A stretch of DNA of 64,000 bases from CAZYBC01 sp964645645 (GCA_964645645.1 CAZYBC010000004.1:1-64000); one strand, 5' to 3'; shown: positions 24,810-34,807, numbered from the stretch's first letter. The notes: generated by a model from the sequence alone, not told the origin. A program made the numbers and translations.

Positions 24810-26555
24810 CTAGCTATTCTTCGTAAAAAGCACTGGAGTATTTGATTGCGGGCAAACGCCCTCAATTATGTTTGTTTGAATCACTATGGGCATTGGAAAT
24901 TCATTTCCCGTTAACAAGGCCTGCCCCCTTTTGAAGGTTGGTAAAAATGACAACAACCCTAAAGAACTATCTTGCACCGAATTCTTGATTGCCTCAATAT
25001 CTCGGTCATTTATTAACCTATGAGCTATGAATGTTCCCATTTGACTTAATACACCTGCAGGAATATCTGCTGGTCTTTGTGTGCTAAGGCATAAAAAAAG
25101 TCCAAATTTTCTAGATTCTTTTGCTAGCTTTGCAAATGCGTCTAGTCTGTATTCGTTAGAGTATTCATCTTTTACTCGATCACGTTCAAAAATTAGGTGG
25201 GCTTCATCTACCATTAACACAACTGGTTTCAATTTAAAATTTTTAAATACATCTAACTGCTTCCTCAATCCCTCAAGAAAAAACCTACCGATTGCATTAC
25301 TAAATATATCCCTAGCATATGCATCAGTCGGAATTTGTGAAACGTCAAGCAAAAGCAATTTTTCGTTAGAATTATAAAATTCAATAAACTCATTCGCAAA
25401 CTCTTTTAACTCACTTATCTTCTTAAAACCGAACAAAGTTGAAATACCATTCTTAACCCTTAAATTTGATATTCTTCTGACAAGGGATGTGCAATGATCC
25501 AGGTGTCCCATATTCTGACCACCCCATAAAGCATAATTTTTTTCACCTTGTCTTGAACCAAATGCAGCGTCGTATACACACTCATACTCTATCTGCTTCA
25601 TTAATTTTCCAATATCAAAGTCAGCGTATTCATCTTCGACTTGTTCAATATATTGTTCATACAAAGTGTTATATTTTACTTTTTCCAAATTTTCTTTAAT
25701 TATGTACCCTTCCTTAACAATTTCGGATTCATCTGCAACTTTGGCCAACTTAAGACTTCTTATGGCTTGTTGCAAAATTGGTTCTTGAACTTGCCCAGAT
25801 GGTCTAAAAAGTGCAAATAAATCAGATTCAGTCAACTTCTGATATGGAAAATTTGTGTCCCCACCTTCTCCAAATTTTAACCTTCGTGTATATGTTTGTT
25901 TACCAAATACCTCAAATTCACCATTTGCGTCTATTAATACAATTTTGGAATTATTTTTTTTAACGAGTTCTTCAATTAATTTTGCTAAGGTATAACTCTT
26001 CCCACTACCAGTAGTGCCAACAATTGCACAATGTCTTGATAATAGCGCGTTTGCAGATACTCTGATTGCTTTAGCTGAATCAGAATCGAGCTTGGCTAGT
26101 TCAAGTAGATCTTGAGGCGAATTTTTATCGTTTGTCTTCTTGCCAAAATCTTTGATTAATTTTTCTAATAATGTAATTGGACAAGCATAGGCTTTTGCAC
26201 CTATTTCGGGATATTGCTCTACGCCTGCGCCATTGTTCACTAAACTAAATGAATCGAAAGATAATTGAAATTCAACGATTGCAACGGGATAAGAATTGCT
26301 TTTTTTAATTGCAGAACTGCTTTCATATGAAGAATTTTTATCCTGCAATACAACCTTGATAGTTTTCGCTAACAAACCATAACCATGCCCCTCAATCACC
26401 ACATAATTACCAACGAGTCCACCCTGTAGGATTTCACCATCATAATAAAATCTATCAAGTAATTTAGGAGATGGGAAACAAACGCTTGCTGTTGTAGGCG
26501 TAACAGAAGAAACATATCCAATGAACCGTTCACGATTAAAAGGGGACGCCGTCAT
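24810..26555 (-). CDS. HerA-like (FtsK/HerA) ATPase of SIR2-HerA type
   Basis: About 581 residues from ATG 26555, chosen over TTG 26561. An N-terminal beta-barrel-like HAS domain ('ERFIGYVSSVTPTTASVCFP') precedes the RecA-like motor: Walker A GTTGSGKSYT (about 180-189), 'KIVLIDANGEFEVFG', Walker B 'PVVLMVDEAHLIFERD', and 'LCLSTQRPADIPAGVLSQMGTFIAHRL', a characteristic HerA segment. It overlaps the SIR2 gene by 20 bases. SIR2-HerA pairs are known anti-phage modules (for example Nezha) in which a HerA hexamer assembles with SIR2 NADase and DNA activities. Confidence 0.88.
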   Translation of the reverse strand: MTASPFNRERFIGYVSSVTPTTASVCFPSPKLLDRFYYDGEILQGGLVGNYVVIEGHGYGLLAKTIKVVLQDKNSSYESSSAIKKSNSYPVAIVEFQLSFDSFSLVNNGAGVEQYPEIGAKAYACPITLLEKLIKDFGKKTNDKNSPQDLLELAKLDSDSAKAIRVSANALLSRHCAIVGTTGSGKSYTLAKLIEELVKKNNSKIVLIDANGEFEVFGKQTYTRRLKFGEGGDTNFPYQKLTESDLFALFRPSGQVQEPILQQAIRSLKLAKVADESEIVKEGYIIKENLEKVKYNTLYEQYIEQVEDEYADFDIGKLMKQIEYECVYDAAFGSRQGEKNYALWGGQNMGHLDHCTSLVRRISNLRVKNGISTLFGFKKISELKEFANEFIEFYNSNEKLLLLDVSQIPTDAYARDIFSNAIGRFFLEGLRKQLDVFKNFKLKPVVLMVDEAHLIFERDRVKDEYSNEYRLDAFAKLAKESRKFGLFLCLSTQRPADIPAGVLSQMGTFIAHRLINDRDIEAIKNSVQDSSLGLLSFLPTFKRGQALLTGNEFPMPIVIQTNIIEGVCPQSNTPVLFTKNS

Positions 26556-27828
26556 CTTCAATGTCCTCTCTAGCAGGTTCTTTTATTAATATACCTTCAT
26601 GTCTAGCTTCGAAAGTTTTTTCGGCCTCCTCATCAAAGTTAATTGGAATTTCATTAACAAATCTTTGAAAAGTATCAGCAATCAATGTGATGTTATTATT
26701 TGTTTGATCACTAATTTTTTTGTTGAACATCGACACAACTTCTTGAGAAGATTTTTCGTCAGTTATTTTTGGTGATACTATTGCTAATTCGAAATTGAGA
26801 TTAGACTCCAATGCTTCTAAAACCGCTCGATTGATATGTAGATCACTAAAACTATAGCCGATAACGAGCAAAACGGTATTTTCCTTTCTTAACGTCTGCT
26901 GAAACCTTGACATCATTTCAAAAAATGGCATTTGATAGCTTTGCTCGAATTTATGATTACTTGGGGGAATTATCATCGGATCATCGCTTGGTGTTTGGAG
27001 TCGTATAACTTGCGCTTTGTCTTCTGATCCTTCCCAATCTAAAGAACCATGAAGTTTGAATAGTTGAAACACTTTTTCCTCATAATTTTCCTGGTCGTGA
27101 ATTCTGTGATGTTCTCGTTTGACAATATCTAAGTCGAAATTTGAACCATGAAAGACGGGTTTTCTAGTAAATGAAAACCCATCAACAATTGTGGCATTAA
27201 TCATTTCACCTGCTTGCTCAAATAAAGTATCGTAATTCAATGTATATAGCTGTAATCTACGTTTGTTTGAACTGCGAGCAGATATGACACTTTTTAAAAA
27301 TTTCTTATGTGGTGAATTATCATGTAAAAATAAATTGCATTCACTTTTAATCGTTTTTATTATTGATTGCTTGACTTCGATGCATAATGATACATTTTCT
27401 TTTGTTTCTTGTCGTATATCGTATTCATTAGCTGTAGAATACATCTCAAGTTTGCTAATGAATCGCTCAAGCTGAAAATTATCTTCTTTTTCATTTAACA
27501 AATTTTGAAGAGCAGACACCTTCTTTTCATCAATATTTTTTTTGCATTCAACCCAAATTTGCCCAACAGTTTTACCAGTATATTTGGTAGATGTTGTATC
27601 TAGGCTCTTGCCTTTTTTATCTAAAGTGATGGATGTGCCAGCTCCAGTTAATACCACAAAGTTGTCAGCCAACAGCCACTCTTTTAATTTTTGAGATATT
27701 TCTTGATATGCTAATTTTATACTCGACTCATCAATATAAGTAGAAACACCATCTGTTAATTTTACTTGGGCTTTTGAATTAGCTTTAATGCCAGTACTTG
27801 ATTTGATCAGAGATAGAGTATCTCCCAT
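26536..27828 (-). CDS. SIR2-domain effector of SIR2-HerA system
   Basis: A 430-residue protein with the SIR2-like NAD-binding series: GAGTS (62-66), 'YTLNYDTLFEQ' (195-205), 'KLHGSLDW' with likely catalytic H260, and 'LLVIGYSFSDLHINRAVLEAL'. In defence systems such proteins deplete NAD+ on infection. The ATG is preceded by GAGGAA. It overlaps the HerA-like gene downstream and lies 32 bases after hsdM, so it sits in a single defence island. Effector activity is inferred from the family. Confidence 0.87.
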   Translation of the reverse strand: MGDTLSLIKSSTGIKANSKAQVKLTDGVSTYIDESSIKLAYQEISQKLKEWLLADNFVVLTGAGTSITLDKKGKSLDTTSTKYTGKTVGQIWVECKKNIDEKKVSALQNLLNEKEDNFQLERFISKLEMYSTANEYDIRQETKENVSLCIEVKQSIIKTIKSECNLFLHDNSPHKKFLKSVISARSSNKRRLQLYTLNYDTLFEQAGEMINATIVDGFSFTRKPVFHGSNFDLDIVKREHHRIHDQENYEEKVFQLFKLHGSLDWEGSEDKAQVIRLQTPSDDPMIIPPSNHKFEQSYQMPFFEMMSRFQQTLRKENTVLLVIGYSFSDLHINRAVLEALESNLNFELAIVSPKITDEKSSQEVVSMFNKKISDQTNNNITLIADTFQRFVNEIPINFDEEAEKTFEARHEGILIKEPAREDIEDDGVPF

Positions 27829-27860
27829 ATATTCCTCACTATCATTTGTTAACTATTTAT

Positions 27861-29312
27861 TTAACTCGCTTTCACCAACGATGCCTCCAATTCCTCGAAT
27901 TGCTCTAAGGCATTACGAAGGTTTTCGGTAATTTCAGCAAGTAATATCTCTGGCTCAGGTAGGTTTTCTAAATCTTCAAGCGATTCATCTTTAAGCCAAA
28001 AAATGTCCAAGCTCGTATTGTCACGCTTTATCAATTCGTCGTAAGAAAACATTTTGAAACGGTTGGTTTCAGAGCGTTCATGGCGATTGGTGGGGTTGTA
28101 GCAAGCAATGAAGTCCTCAAGGTCTTTTAAGGTCATCATATTTTGTTTTAAGGTGAAGTGTTTATTGGTTCTAAGATCGTAAAACCAAACCTCTTTTGTC
28201 CAAGGGTTTTCACTAGCTGGCTTTTTATCAAAAAAGATCACATTAGCCTTGACTCCATTGGCGTAAAAAATCCCAGTCGGTAATCGTAGGATGGTATGGA
28301 CATCATAGTCATGCAGTAGCTTCTTGCGTATCGTTTCACCCGCGCCTGCTTCAAATAGTACATTGTCAGGAACTACCACCGCAGCACGACCACCAATTTT
28401 TAGTAGTGTTTTGATGTGTTGTAAAAAGTTTAATTGTTTGTTGGAAGTAGTCGCCCAAAAGTCTTCTCGCTCATAGGTTTGTTGTTCAGATTCAACCTCT
28501 CCAGCGGTATTGGTAATTTTAATACTGCTTTTTCGCCCGAAAGGTGGATTAGTTAATACCAAGTCGAATCTATCGCCAGGGTCAGAAATAAGGCTATCTC
28601 CTACAGTTACAGGGCTGTTTTCACCGCCTATGCCATGCAAGAACAAGTTCATAGCACACAGTCTGGCGGTATTATCGACAATATCCCAGCCTTTAAAGGT
28701 GTTATTTCGTACAAACATCTGTTGGTCGATATCAAGCTTATGGTGTTCGTTTAGGTATTCATTAGTTGCTAGGAAAAATCCACCGGTACCACAAGCCGGA
28801 TCGCACACCGTTTGGCCTGGTTCTGGTCGCATAACCTCCACCATAGCTCGAATTAAAGCTCTAGGGGTAAAGTATTGCCCAGCTCCGCTTTTGGTATCTT
28901 GGGCATTTCGTTCAAGCAAACCTTCGTAGATTTCACCTTTAACGTCTACATCTAAGCCCATCCAAGTTTCACCATCGATCAAACTAACCAATCTTTTTAG
29001 TTTTGCAGGGTCTTGAATACGGTTTTGTGATTTACGGAAAATTAGGCCAAGTAAACCGCCTTCTTTTGAAAGCTCAAGCAAAATATGGCGATATTGTGCT
29101 TCAAGGTCAGTACCGTTGAGTTTAATTAAACTAGCCCAATCTAAACCTTCTGGGATTATTGAGGCTCTTTTGGTTAGCTTTGTTTGTTCATCAGCCATTT
29201 TGAGGAATAGAAGATAGGTAAGCTGTTCGACGTAATCGCCATAGCTTACTCCGTCATCCAACAAAACAGTGCAAAATCCCCAAACTTTATTTACGATATT
29301 TGATTTTGTCAT
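27861..29312 (-). CDS. hsdM: Type I restriction-modification methyltransferase subunit
   Basis: 483 residues. The N-terminal helical HsdM_N region ('LTYLLFLKMADEQTKL') precedes an N6-adenine methyltransferase domain with 'GQYFTPRALIRAMV', the SAM motif 'VCDPACGTGGFFLA', and catalytic 'DLVLTNPPFG'. Length and order are normal. Its start overlaps the hsdS stop (ATGA), and order hsdR-hsdS-hsdM follows the minus strand. It should methylate the sequence chosen by the HsdS below. Confidence 0.95.
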   Translation of the reverse strand: MTKSNIVNKVWGFCTVLLDDGVSYGDYVEQLTYLLFLKMADEQTKLTKRASIIPEGLDWASLIKLNGTDLEAQYRHILLELSKEGGLLGLIFRKSQNRIQDPAKLKRLVSLIDGETWMGLDVDVKGEIYEGLLERNAQDTKSGAGQYFTPRALIRAMVEVMRPEPGQTVCDPACGTGGFFLATNEYLNEHHKLDIDQQMFVRNNTFKGWDIVDNTARLCAMNLFLHGIGGENSPVTVGDSLISDPGDRFDLVLTNPPFGRKSSIKITNTAGEVESEQQTYEREDFWATTSNKQLNFLQHIKTLLKIGGRAAVVVPDNVLFEAGAGETIRKKLLHDYDVHTILRLPTGIFYANGVKANVIFFDKKPASENPWTKEVWFYDLRTNKHFTLKQNMMTLKDLEDFIACYNPTNRHERSETNRFKMFSYDELIKRDNTSLDIFWLKDESLEDLENLPEPEILLAEITENLRNALEQFEELEASLVKAS

Positions 29313-30454
29313 ACTAATTTCCCTTCAAAAGCTTGTTTTAAAATTGATTGCTTAAGTTGATTGGTTTTTATTTTTGTCATTTGTAATAAGTTATTCAAAT
29401 ACGCTACTTTCGAAGATATTTCTTCATATTCTAAGTATGCCTGTTCAACTGTTTTTCTTTCTGGTACCGGCACACATATTCTTGCAAGAGTTGATTGACT
29501 AATAGTGTTTTGCCCGGCCGATGACACCTTGTTTAGCTGAACAAACTTTCTCATCTTCGAAGTATTCATATACATCTGTACCCACTCAGCTAGATAAGGT
29601 TGTTTTAATCGAAATCGAATAAAATGATCACAGAATGCAATATCACCATCTAGCCTATTACATAAAATCATTCGTCCAACAAAATTAGTACTCCCGTTAA
29701 CACGGATGCACAATAAATCGTTTTCAGATAATTTATATTTTTCAATTTCGTTTTGATCTAATAAAATTGATCTTGTTTTTGTTAAATCTAATTTTTGGTC
29801 ACTAATATCTGCCAACCTAACAACAACAGTATTTATTCCTGTTGTCCCAGAACGTTTGCTAATACCATTTTGAGATAGTTCAAATAATTCAGGAAATGTA
29901 ATCAAATTTGAACTTGGTTGAACATTGTTAAACAATCTTTCAAGCCATGAAGCTCTATATGTTTCTGTTTCTATAATTAATTTTTTTATTTCACCTATAT
30001 TTACATCAATCACTGAAAACAGCTCTTCAATTTTATCGACGATTTTTTGTTGGTCATCTATTGGAGGGAGTGGAATTTGTAAGGGTGACAAATTAGTCCG
30101 AGTAATTTGCGGCTGTGCTGAACCTGAAATTACTTTTGAAAAATCAGAGCCTATCAAAGCGTATTTTAAAAACAACTTATTAAGGTTATCAGTTTTTGGT
30201 TTTGCAACCATTGAATTACCTGTAATCCACGAAAACGCTTCACTAAAATTTATCGTTCCACAAGTTGCCCCACGACAAGTAATACAAACCTGTTCATCTT
30301 CATGATTGTATTGGTCATAATATCCTATGACGCCATTAGCGCCATAAACCTTATATTTCCCATATTTTAAAATTTGCTTTGATGTAATAGTTTTGGGTTG
30401 GTATAAATCACACACATCCCCCAAACTTACTTTTTTATAAATACTATTTGTCAT
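29309..30454 (-). CDS. hsdS: Type I restriction-modification specificity subunit
   Basis: 381 residues with two target-recognition domains separated by helical spacers. The first half ends with 'QIPLPPIDDQQKIVDKIEELFSVIDV', the second with 'ARICVPVPERKTVEQAYLEYEEI ... KQSILKQAFEGKLV'. These coiled spacers set the gap between half-sites. Each TRD opens with a conserved-type turn ('VSLGDVCDLYQPKT', 'ITFPELFELSQNGI'). It overlaps hsdR and hsdM by 4 bases on each side. The recognition sequence cannot be read from the protein. Confidence 0.93.
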   Translation of the reverse strand: MTNSIYKKVSLGDVCDLYQPKTITSKQILKYGKYKVYGANGVIGYYDQYNHEDEQVCITCRGATCGTINFSEAFSWITGNSMVAKPKTDNLNKLFLKYALIGSDFSKVISGSAQPQITRTNLSPLQIPLPPIDDQQKIVDKIEELFSVIDVNIGEIKKLIIETETYRASWLERLFNNVQPSSNLITFPELFELSQNGISKRSGTTGINTVVVRLADISDQKLDLTKTRSILLDQNEIEKYKLSENDLLCIRVNGSTNFVGRMILCNRLDGDIAFCDHFIRFRLKQPYLAEWVQMYMNTSKMRKFVQLNKVSSAGQNTISQSTLARICVPVPERKTVEQAYLEYEEISSKVAYLNNLLQMTKIKTNQLKQSILKQAFEGKLV

Positions 30455-33159
30455 ATCACTAAATAACTATTCAATTCATTTGTAATCTGCTCTAGTTGCC
30501 CGCCAAACACCTCATGAGCCTTAAAGATACCACCCCTATCTCTGAATGGAGGTAACTCAAAACTAGTGATTTCTCCATTAAGCTGAATTGAGCCATTGAT
30601 TGCCACAAAGTCTTTAATCATTTTAAGCCAAAAAAGTTGATCGTCAGAAAATTGCATACCTTTGGCATGAGTATCATCCAGCCATTTTTGGAATCGCTCT
30701 TCAACTGTAGTGGGGAATGGTTCGAGGTCTTGGGATTTATCTACCGCAAATCGGACTAAGGAAACAATGTTAGTTAACACTCGATCTGGCCTGGCATTTC
30801 TGACCTTTGATTTATACAGCTCTCGATATGCATTCCATAGCTGATCATTGGTGAATCTGACATTGGCATGAAGCAACCTATCTCGAAGTTCCTTAATTTC
30901 TTGGAAGGTCAAAGCCTGTTTTTTGTACGGCTTGTTAAAGATAATTTGCAAGGCAGTAATTTCATCTTGATTTTGTTTGATGTACTCCTCAAAACTTTGG
31001 ACTAATTCTTGTGGGGCGATTGGTTCGGGCTTCGGAACGTCAATCGGATTGTCTGGGGATAGGTCAATCACTATTTCATTGCGTTGTTTAATATCGAGCA
31101 TTAACTGTCTAAAGTCGGGATTATCGAAATAATTTAGAGCCTCTTGTTTCTGTTGTTGCTTTTGCTCATCAGTGCCAGCTTTGTCAGGGTCGATCACATC
31201 TAAAAGTTCGTGAGCCACTTGTTTTAAGGTAACTCCATTATTGGCTTGTTGTAGTTCGTCTTTATCGGAATCAGATAATGATTGTTCAAATTTGGAAATA
31301 CGACCAGCCAGAGAGGCAATCCCATCATCATCAATGGTTCTTAGGGCTGCACTTTCAAGCAAGGATTTGAATGACACAAATGGTTGACGCTCAAGAGTAC
31401 GAGAATCAGTTTTTACGCTTTCAGTTACCCCAACAGCATCAAAAATTACAAATCTGTTTTTGTAATCTGCATCAGGTGTGACAGCTTTAAGGTCATCCTC
31501 GCCAATGGTACGAGTCCCTCGACCCTTCATCTGCTCAAAATAAACTCGGGATTTGACATCACGCATAAAGATCAAGCACTCAAGGGGTTTGATGTCGGTA
31601 CCAGTCGAAATCATATCAACCGTAACGGCTATACGTGGGAAATATGAATTGCGGAAACTTTGAATTAAATCTTCGACGTTTTCGCCTGTTCGGTAGGTAA
31701 TCTTTTTTGCAAACTGATTTCATTTACCAAATACTTCACGCACGATATGAACAATCTCCTCTGCATGGTTATCATCTTTGGCAAAAATCAAAGTTTTGGG
31801 AACAGTTTCACGATCAGGGAAAATATCAGGCAACCAGTTTTTGAATACTCGTATAACAGTTCTAATCTGATCGGGGGCAACTACACTTCGATCAAGCTGA
31901 CTAGCTTCATAGGTTAAATCTTCATCTAATTGCTCCCATCTAAGTTTTCTAGTTTGACGATCACGAACATCAACAAAAGTGCCTTGATTGATGGTATTAC
32001 CTTGCTCACCAATTTGAGTTTTGATGCGGTATACGTCGTAACCAACGTTAATTCCATCAGCTACAGCACGTTCATGAGAATACTCCATGATGAGATTGCT
32101 ATTGAAAAAGCCTACCGTATGTTTTGATGGCGTGGCAGTTAATCCTATTAGAGTAGCGTCAAAATACTCAAGGACTTGTCGCCAAAGGTTATAAATAGAG
32201 CGATGGCATTCGTCGGTTACAATAAAGTCAAAGGTTTCGATAGGTAGTTTAGGATTGTATTCAACTGGTGCATTATCTTCGTAACTAAAAGCAGGTGGAT
32301 TATCAAATTGTGAACCTTCTTCCAATGTTTCATCAAAATCTTGATTTCCTGAAAGAATTGAGTACATGCGTTGGATGGTGCCAATGCAAACTTTACTAAC
32401 CGGATCAATGCTGGGGCTTTTAAGATGCTGAACGTTGTATAGCTCGGTAAACTTGCGGCCATCATCGGGAACGGTAAACTTTTGGAATTCTTTGAGTGTT
32501 TGTCTGCCCAAGTTGCCACGATCGACTAAAAATAAAATACGTTTGGCTTTGCCATATTTAAGCAATCGGTAAATAAACGAAGTAGCAGTAAAAGTTTTAC
32601 CACTACCTGTGGCCATTTGAAGTAAAGCTCGGGGATCGTCTTTGGCCAATGATTTTTCAAGATTGGTGATAGCCTCAATCTGACAATCACGAAGGCCAAC
32701 CACGTTTAATTCTGGGAATTTTTGCAAACGACCTCTGAGGGTTGAGTCATCTTGCACCCATTCAAGTAATGTTTCTGGTTTATGGAAGGCGAACAAGCGT
32801 CTGGATCTAGGTTGTGGATCACGTTCATTTCGAAAAAAAGTTTCTGTTCCAGTACTTTCGTAAGCAAATGGTAGGTTTTCATCCACCTTGGGTAAATTTG
32901 GATCGGTACTGGTAATGTACTTGCCAGATTGTTCGGCAACACCGCTAAGGGTAGTGCCTGCCGCTTTGGCTTCGACTACACCCACTGCTTTTCGATCAAC
33001 AAAAAGCATGTAATCGGCTGGTCCTTTTTGGGTTGGAAATTCTCTTACAGCAACACCTAATTTTGCTCCTAGATTTAATCTGGAGCGATCTTGAATATCC
33101 CATCCTGCCTGGATGAGTAATTTATCGATATCTTGTCGTGCTATTTCTTCTGGTGTCAT
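30451..33159 (-). pseudogene. hsdR: Type I restriction endonuclease hsdR interrupted by one in-frame TGA
   Basis: The whole 903-codon frame is open except TGA at 31720-31722. The upstream part has the nuclease motif 'GPADYMLFVDRKAVGVVEAK', Walker A 'MATGSGKTFTA', 'FIVTDECHRSIYNL' and 'IGLTATPSK'. The downstream part has 'ISTGTDIKPLECLIFMRDV' and 'FEQMKGRGTRTI' (motif VI). Reading through the stop gives VFGK-stop-NQFAKKITYRTG in the same frame, where relatives commonly have Gly, so GGA to TGA is a one-base change. Upstream there is a TATAAT-like box at 33193-33198. If real, it abolishes full-length translocase, leaving modification. A sequencing error is possible. Confidence 0.85.
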
Positions 33160-33394
33160 ACATATAGTTTCCTGAAAACTGAAGTACTGACAATTATAGC
33201 TCTTAGCCTGGGATAATAAAAGAATACAAGTTTACCTCTAAAAAATACCTTTTTTGGGGTGGAGTAAGAGAGGTTGTTAGAAATTTAATTCCTCAGCTCA
33301 ATCCCTATTTTCTCACACTAACAAGCTTTTGAAAAAAAAATAGCTGCAAAAAGTTGGTCAGACTTTTTGCAGCTTGAAGTGATCTGATACCGCG
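33160..33394. other. Intergenic region between hsdR and small membrane gene
   Basis: It holds the hsdR promoter region (TATAAT on the minus strand at 33193-33198, with a weak -35) and the minus-strand terminator of the next gene at 33332-33374. I see no coding sequence. Confidence 0.5.
33332..33374 (-). terminator. Rho-independent terminator
   Basis: A perfect 13-bp stem, AGCTGCAAAAAGT (33342-33354) with ACTTTTTGCAGCT (33362-33374), has a 7-nt loop. On the minus strand it is followed by a run of T (A-run at 33332-33340 on the plus strand). It ends the transcript of the 33395-33763 gene. Confidence 0.85.
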
Positions 33395-33763
33395 CTACTG
33401 TTTTTTACGCCAGTTGCGATACCAGATCATAAATGGCAAACCAATTAATAAGGCAGCCCCGCCAGCGAAGTAAAAAATCCAGTGGAAACTGAGTCCCATC
33501 TCGATTCCTCCTAAGCCAGCGATTAGAATCAACACAAACCACAACCTAAATTGCAGGTCTTGATCGTGTTTAACTCTAGCGTCAACTGCTTTTGCTCCCT
33601 TCATGCTCAAAGCAAACCACCCACGAATTAACAACCCAACTACGATACCTCCCACTGCTGACCGAGCAAAGGGAAAGCTACCACCGTATGGAGTCATTAA
33701 AAAAATGAGCGCCGCAAGAGCAGAGAGAACTGAGAAAACGTTCACCTCCTGCTTTGGTGTCAT
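33395..33763 (-). CDS. Small four-helix membrane protein
   Basis: 122 residues from ATG 33763. This start is chosen because AGGAGG (33772-33777) lies 8 bases before it and overlaps the alternative GTG at 33772. Four membrane helices are seen at about 10-26, 34-50, 73-91 and 95-112, with a charged cytoplasmic loop 'KGAKAVDARVKHDQDLQFR'. I do not recognise the family. It is a single-gene unit with its own structured leader and terminator. Confidence 0.7.
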   Translation of the reverse strand: MTPKQEVNVFSVLSALAALIFLMTPYGGSFPFARSAVGGIVVGLLIRGWFALSMKGAKAVDARVKHDQDLQFRLWFVLILIAGLGGIEMGLSFHWIFYFAGGAALLIGLPFMIWYRNWRKKQ

Positions 33764-33776
33764 TTCTAACACCTCC

Positions 33777-33826
33777 TTAGTTGCCGTAAGATTTGCTTTG
33801 CGCTAACGCATCGCCACAGCAACTAA
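33777..33826 (-). promoter_or_regulatory. Structured 5' leader next to the ribosome-binding site
   Basis: An 8-bp outer stem, TTAGTTGC (33777-33784) with GCAACTAA (33819-33826), closes a loop holding a TGCG-CTAA-CGCA hairpin (33799-33810). Its 3' side on the mRNA runs directly into AGGAGG of the membrane-protein gene. It could control translation. No known riboswitch class was recognised. A TATAAT-like sequence lies just upstream. Confidence 0.4.
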
Positions 33827-33873
33827 TAATTATTATATCAAGTAAAAGCTTAAAAGTAAATATTATAGGATAT

Positions 33874-33952
33874 TGGGGTGGCTGACGAGACTTGAACTCG
33901 CGACCTCCGCTTTCACAGAGCGGCGCTCTAAACCAACTGAGCTACAACCACC
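33874..33952 (-). tRNA. tRNA-His (GTG)
   Basis: A full cloverleaf on the minus strand. The anticodon loop is CT-GTG-AA with a CCGCT/AGCGG stem. The acceptor includes an encoded extra 5' G (G-1 at 33952) opposite discriminator C73, the His identity pair, and CCA is encoded (33874-33876). The T arm contains TTCAAGT. Confidence 0.95.
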
Positions 33953-34028
33953 ATATAAATGTTAACTGATTAATTTCAGCTAACTTTATTTTTAAAAAAG
34001 TCTAAAAGATTTTTCTAAGACTTTTCTG

Positions 34029-34102
34029 TACGCCAAGTAGGACTCGAACCTGCGACCTACTGCTTAGAAGGCAGTCGCTCTATCCAGCTGAGCTATTGGC
34101 GC
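34029..34102 (-). tRNA. tRNA-Arg (TCT)
   Basis: A minus-strand cloverleaf. The anticodon loop CT-TCT-AA lies on an ACTGC/GCAGT stem. The acceptor is GCGCCAA/TTGGCGT with discriminator A, and no CCA is encoded. One C-A mismatch is present in the T stem. It reads AGA, a frequent Arg codon in this AT-rich DNA. Confidence 0.93.
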
Positions 34103-34185
34103 GTGTTTAGGTTAAATAACTAAAAAGCATTTAACCTGCATATTTTCTCAGAAAAACGTGTTTTTTTCTACTGTTAAATAAAAAC

Positions 34186-34773
34186 TTACTGATTAGCTTC
34201 TCCTAGCACAAACCCTTTAGCCTGCCCAAATTGCAAAAAACCATTAAAATCTAATTTTGTATTACTAATTTTAGAATCAGCAAAATTAGTTCTAAGAATG
34301 CTAGCACCACTTAAATCTGCCTTAGCCAAAATGCAATTTTCAAAGCTGGCTCCATCTAATTTAGCCAAAGAAAAATTAGCTTCTGACAGATCACATTTCA
34401 TAAAGATACTATTACTCAAATCGCTTTTAGAAAAATTAGTTTTTTGTAATTTAGCCATTACTTTTAAATTTTTATCTCCAGATTTTAGTTTGTAAAAAAT
34501 AGCGTTTTCAATTAAACATTCTTCAAAACTGCATTCCTTAAAGTTAACTTCGGAAAAATCTAAATAACTTAATTTTGATTCTACAAATTTGCAAAATTCA
34601 AAAGCACTCATATCAAAAACCACTTCACTAAAATCACAATTCTGAAAAACGCAGTGCTTAAAAAATGACAGTCTTAAATTGACCTTACTAAATTTACAGT
34701 CAATAAAATTATCTTTTTCAAAATTTTCTCCGCTGAGTTCTGAAATATTAAATTGTTTATGACGATAAAACAT
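34186..34773 (-). CDS. Pentapeptide-repeat protein
   Basis: A 195-residue protein built of A(D/N)LxX-type pentapeptides: 'FSKSDLSNSIFMKCDLSEANFSLAKLDGASFENCILAKADLSGASILRTNFADSKI'. These form a right-handed quadrilateral beta-helix. Some members (Qnr, MfpA) mimic DNA and protect gyrase, but no such specificity can be read here. It is divergent from uvrB, with only 48 bases between starts; two TATAAT/TATTAT-like boxes share that gap. Confidence 0.85.
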   Translation of the reverse strand: MFYRHKQFNISELSGENFEKDNFIDCKFSKVNLRLSFFKHCVFQNCDFSEVVFDMSAFEFCKFVESKLSYLDFSEVNFKECSFEECLIENAIFYKLKSGDKNLKVMAKLQKTNFSKSDLSNSIFMKCDLSEANFSLAKLDGASFENCILAKADLSGASILRTNFADSKISNTKLDFNGFLQFGQAKGFVLGEANQ

Positions 34774-34801
34774 AAGACTATAATATCACTCTTTTATACG
34801 C

Positions 34802-34807
34802 TATAAT
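34802..34807 (+). promoter_or_regulatory. TATAAT -10 box of uvrB
   Basis: TATAAT lies 14 bases before the uvrB ATG at 34822, so the leader would be very short. A second TATAAT lies about 22 bases upstream. No LexA-like palindrome was seen between the divergent starts. Confidence 0.5.

Noticed and set aside
30451..31614. Separate helicase-like gene starting at ATG 31614
   Set aside because: It is the in-frame continuation of hsdR after the TGA, and the region before the ATG still encodes conserved HsdR sequence.
31720..31722. TGA read as glycine (genetic code 25, Gracilibacteria/Absconditabacteria)
   Set aside because: The permease at 8591-10597 ends in RYE-TGA where its paralogue ends in RYE-TAG, and other long genes contain no internal TGA, so TGA is a stop here.
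33777..33826. c-di-GMP or fluoride riboswitch
   Set aside because: Some short motifs (GCAAAGC, GGCGATG) look familiar, but the full consensus structures do not fit.
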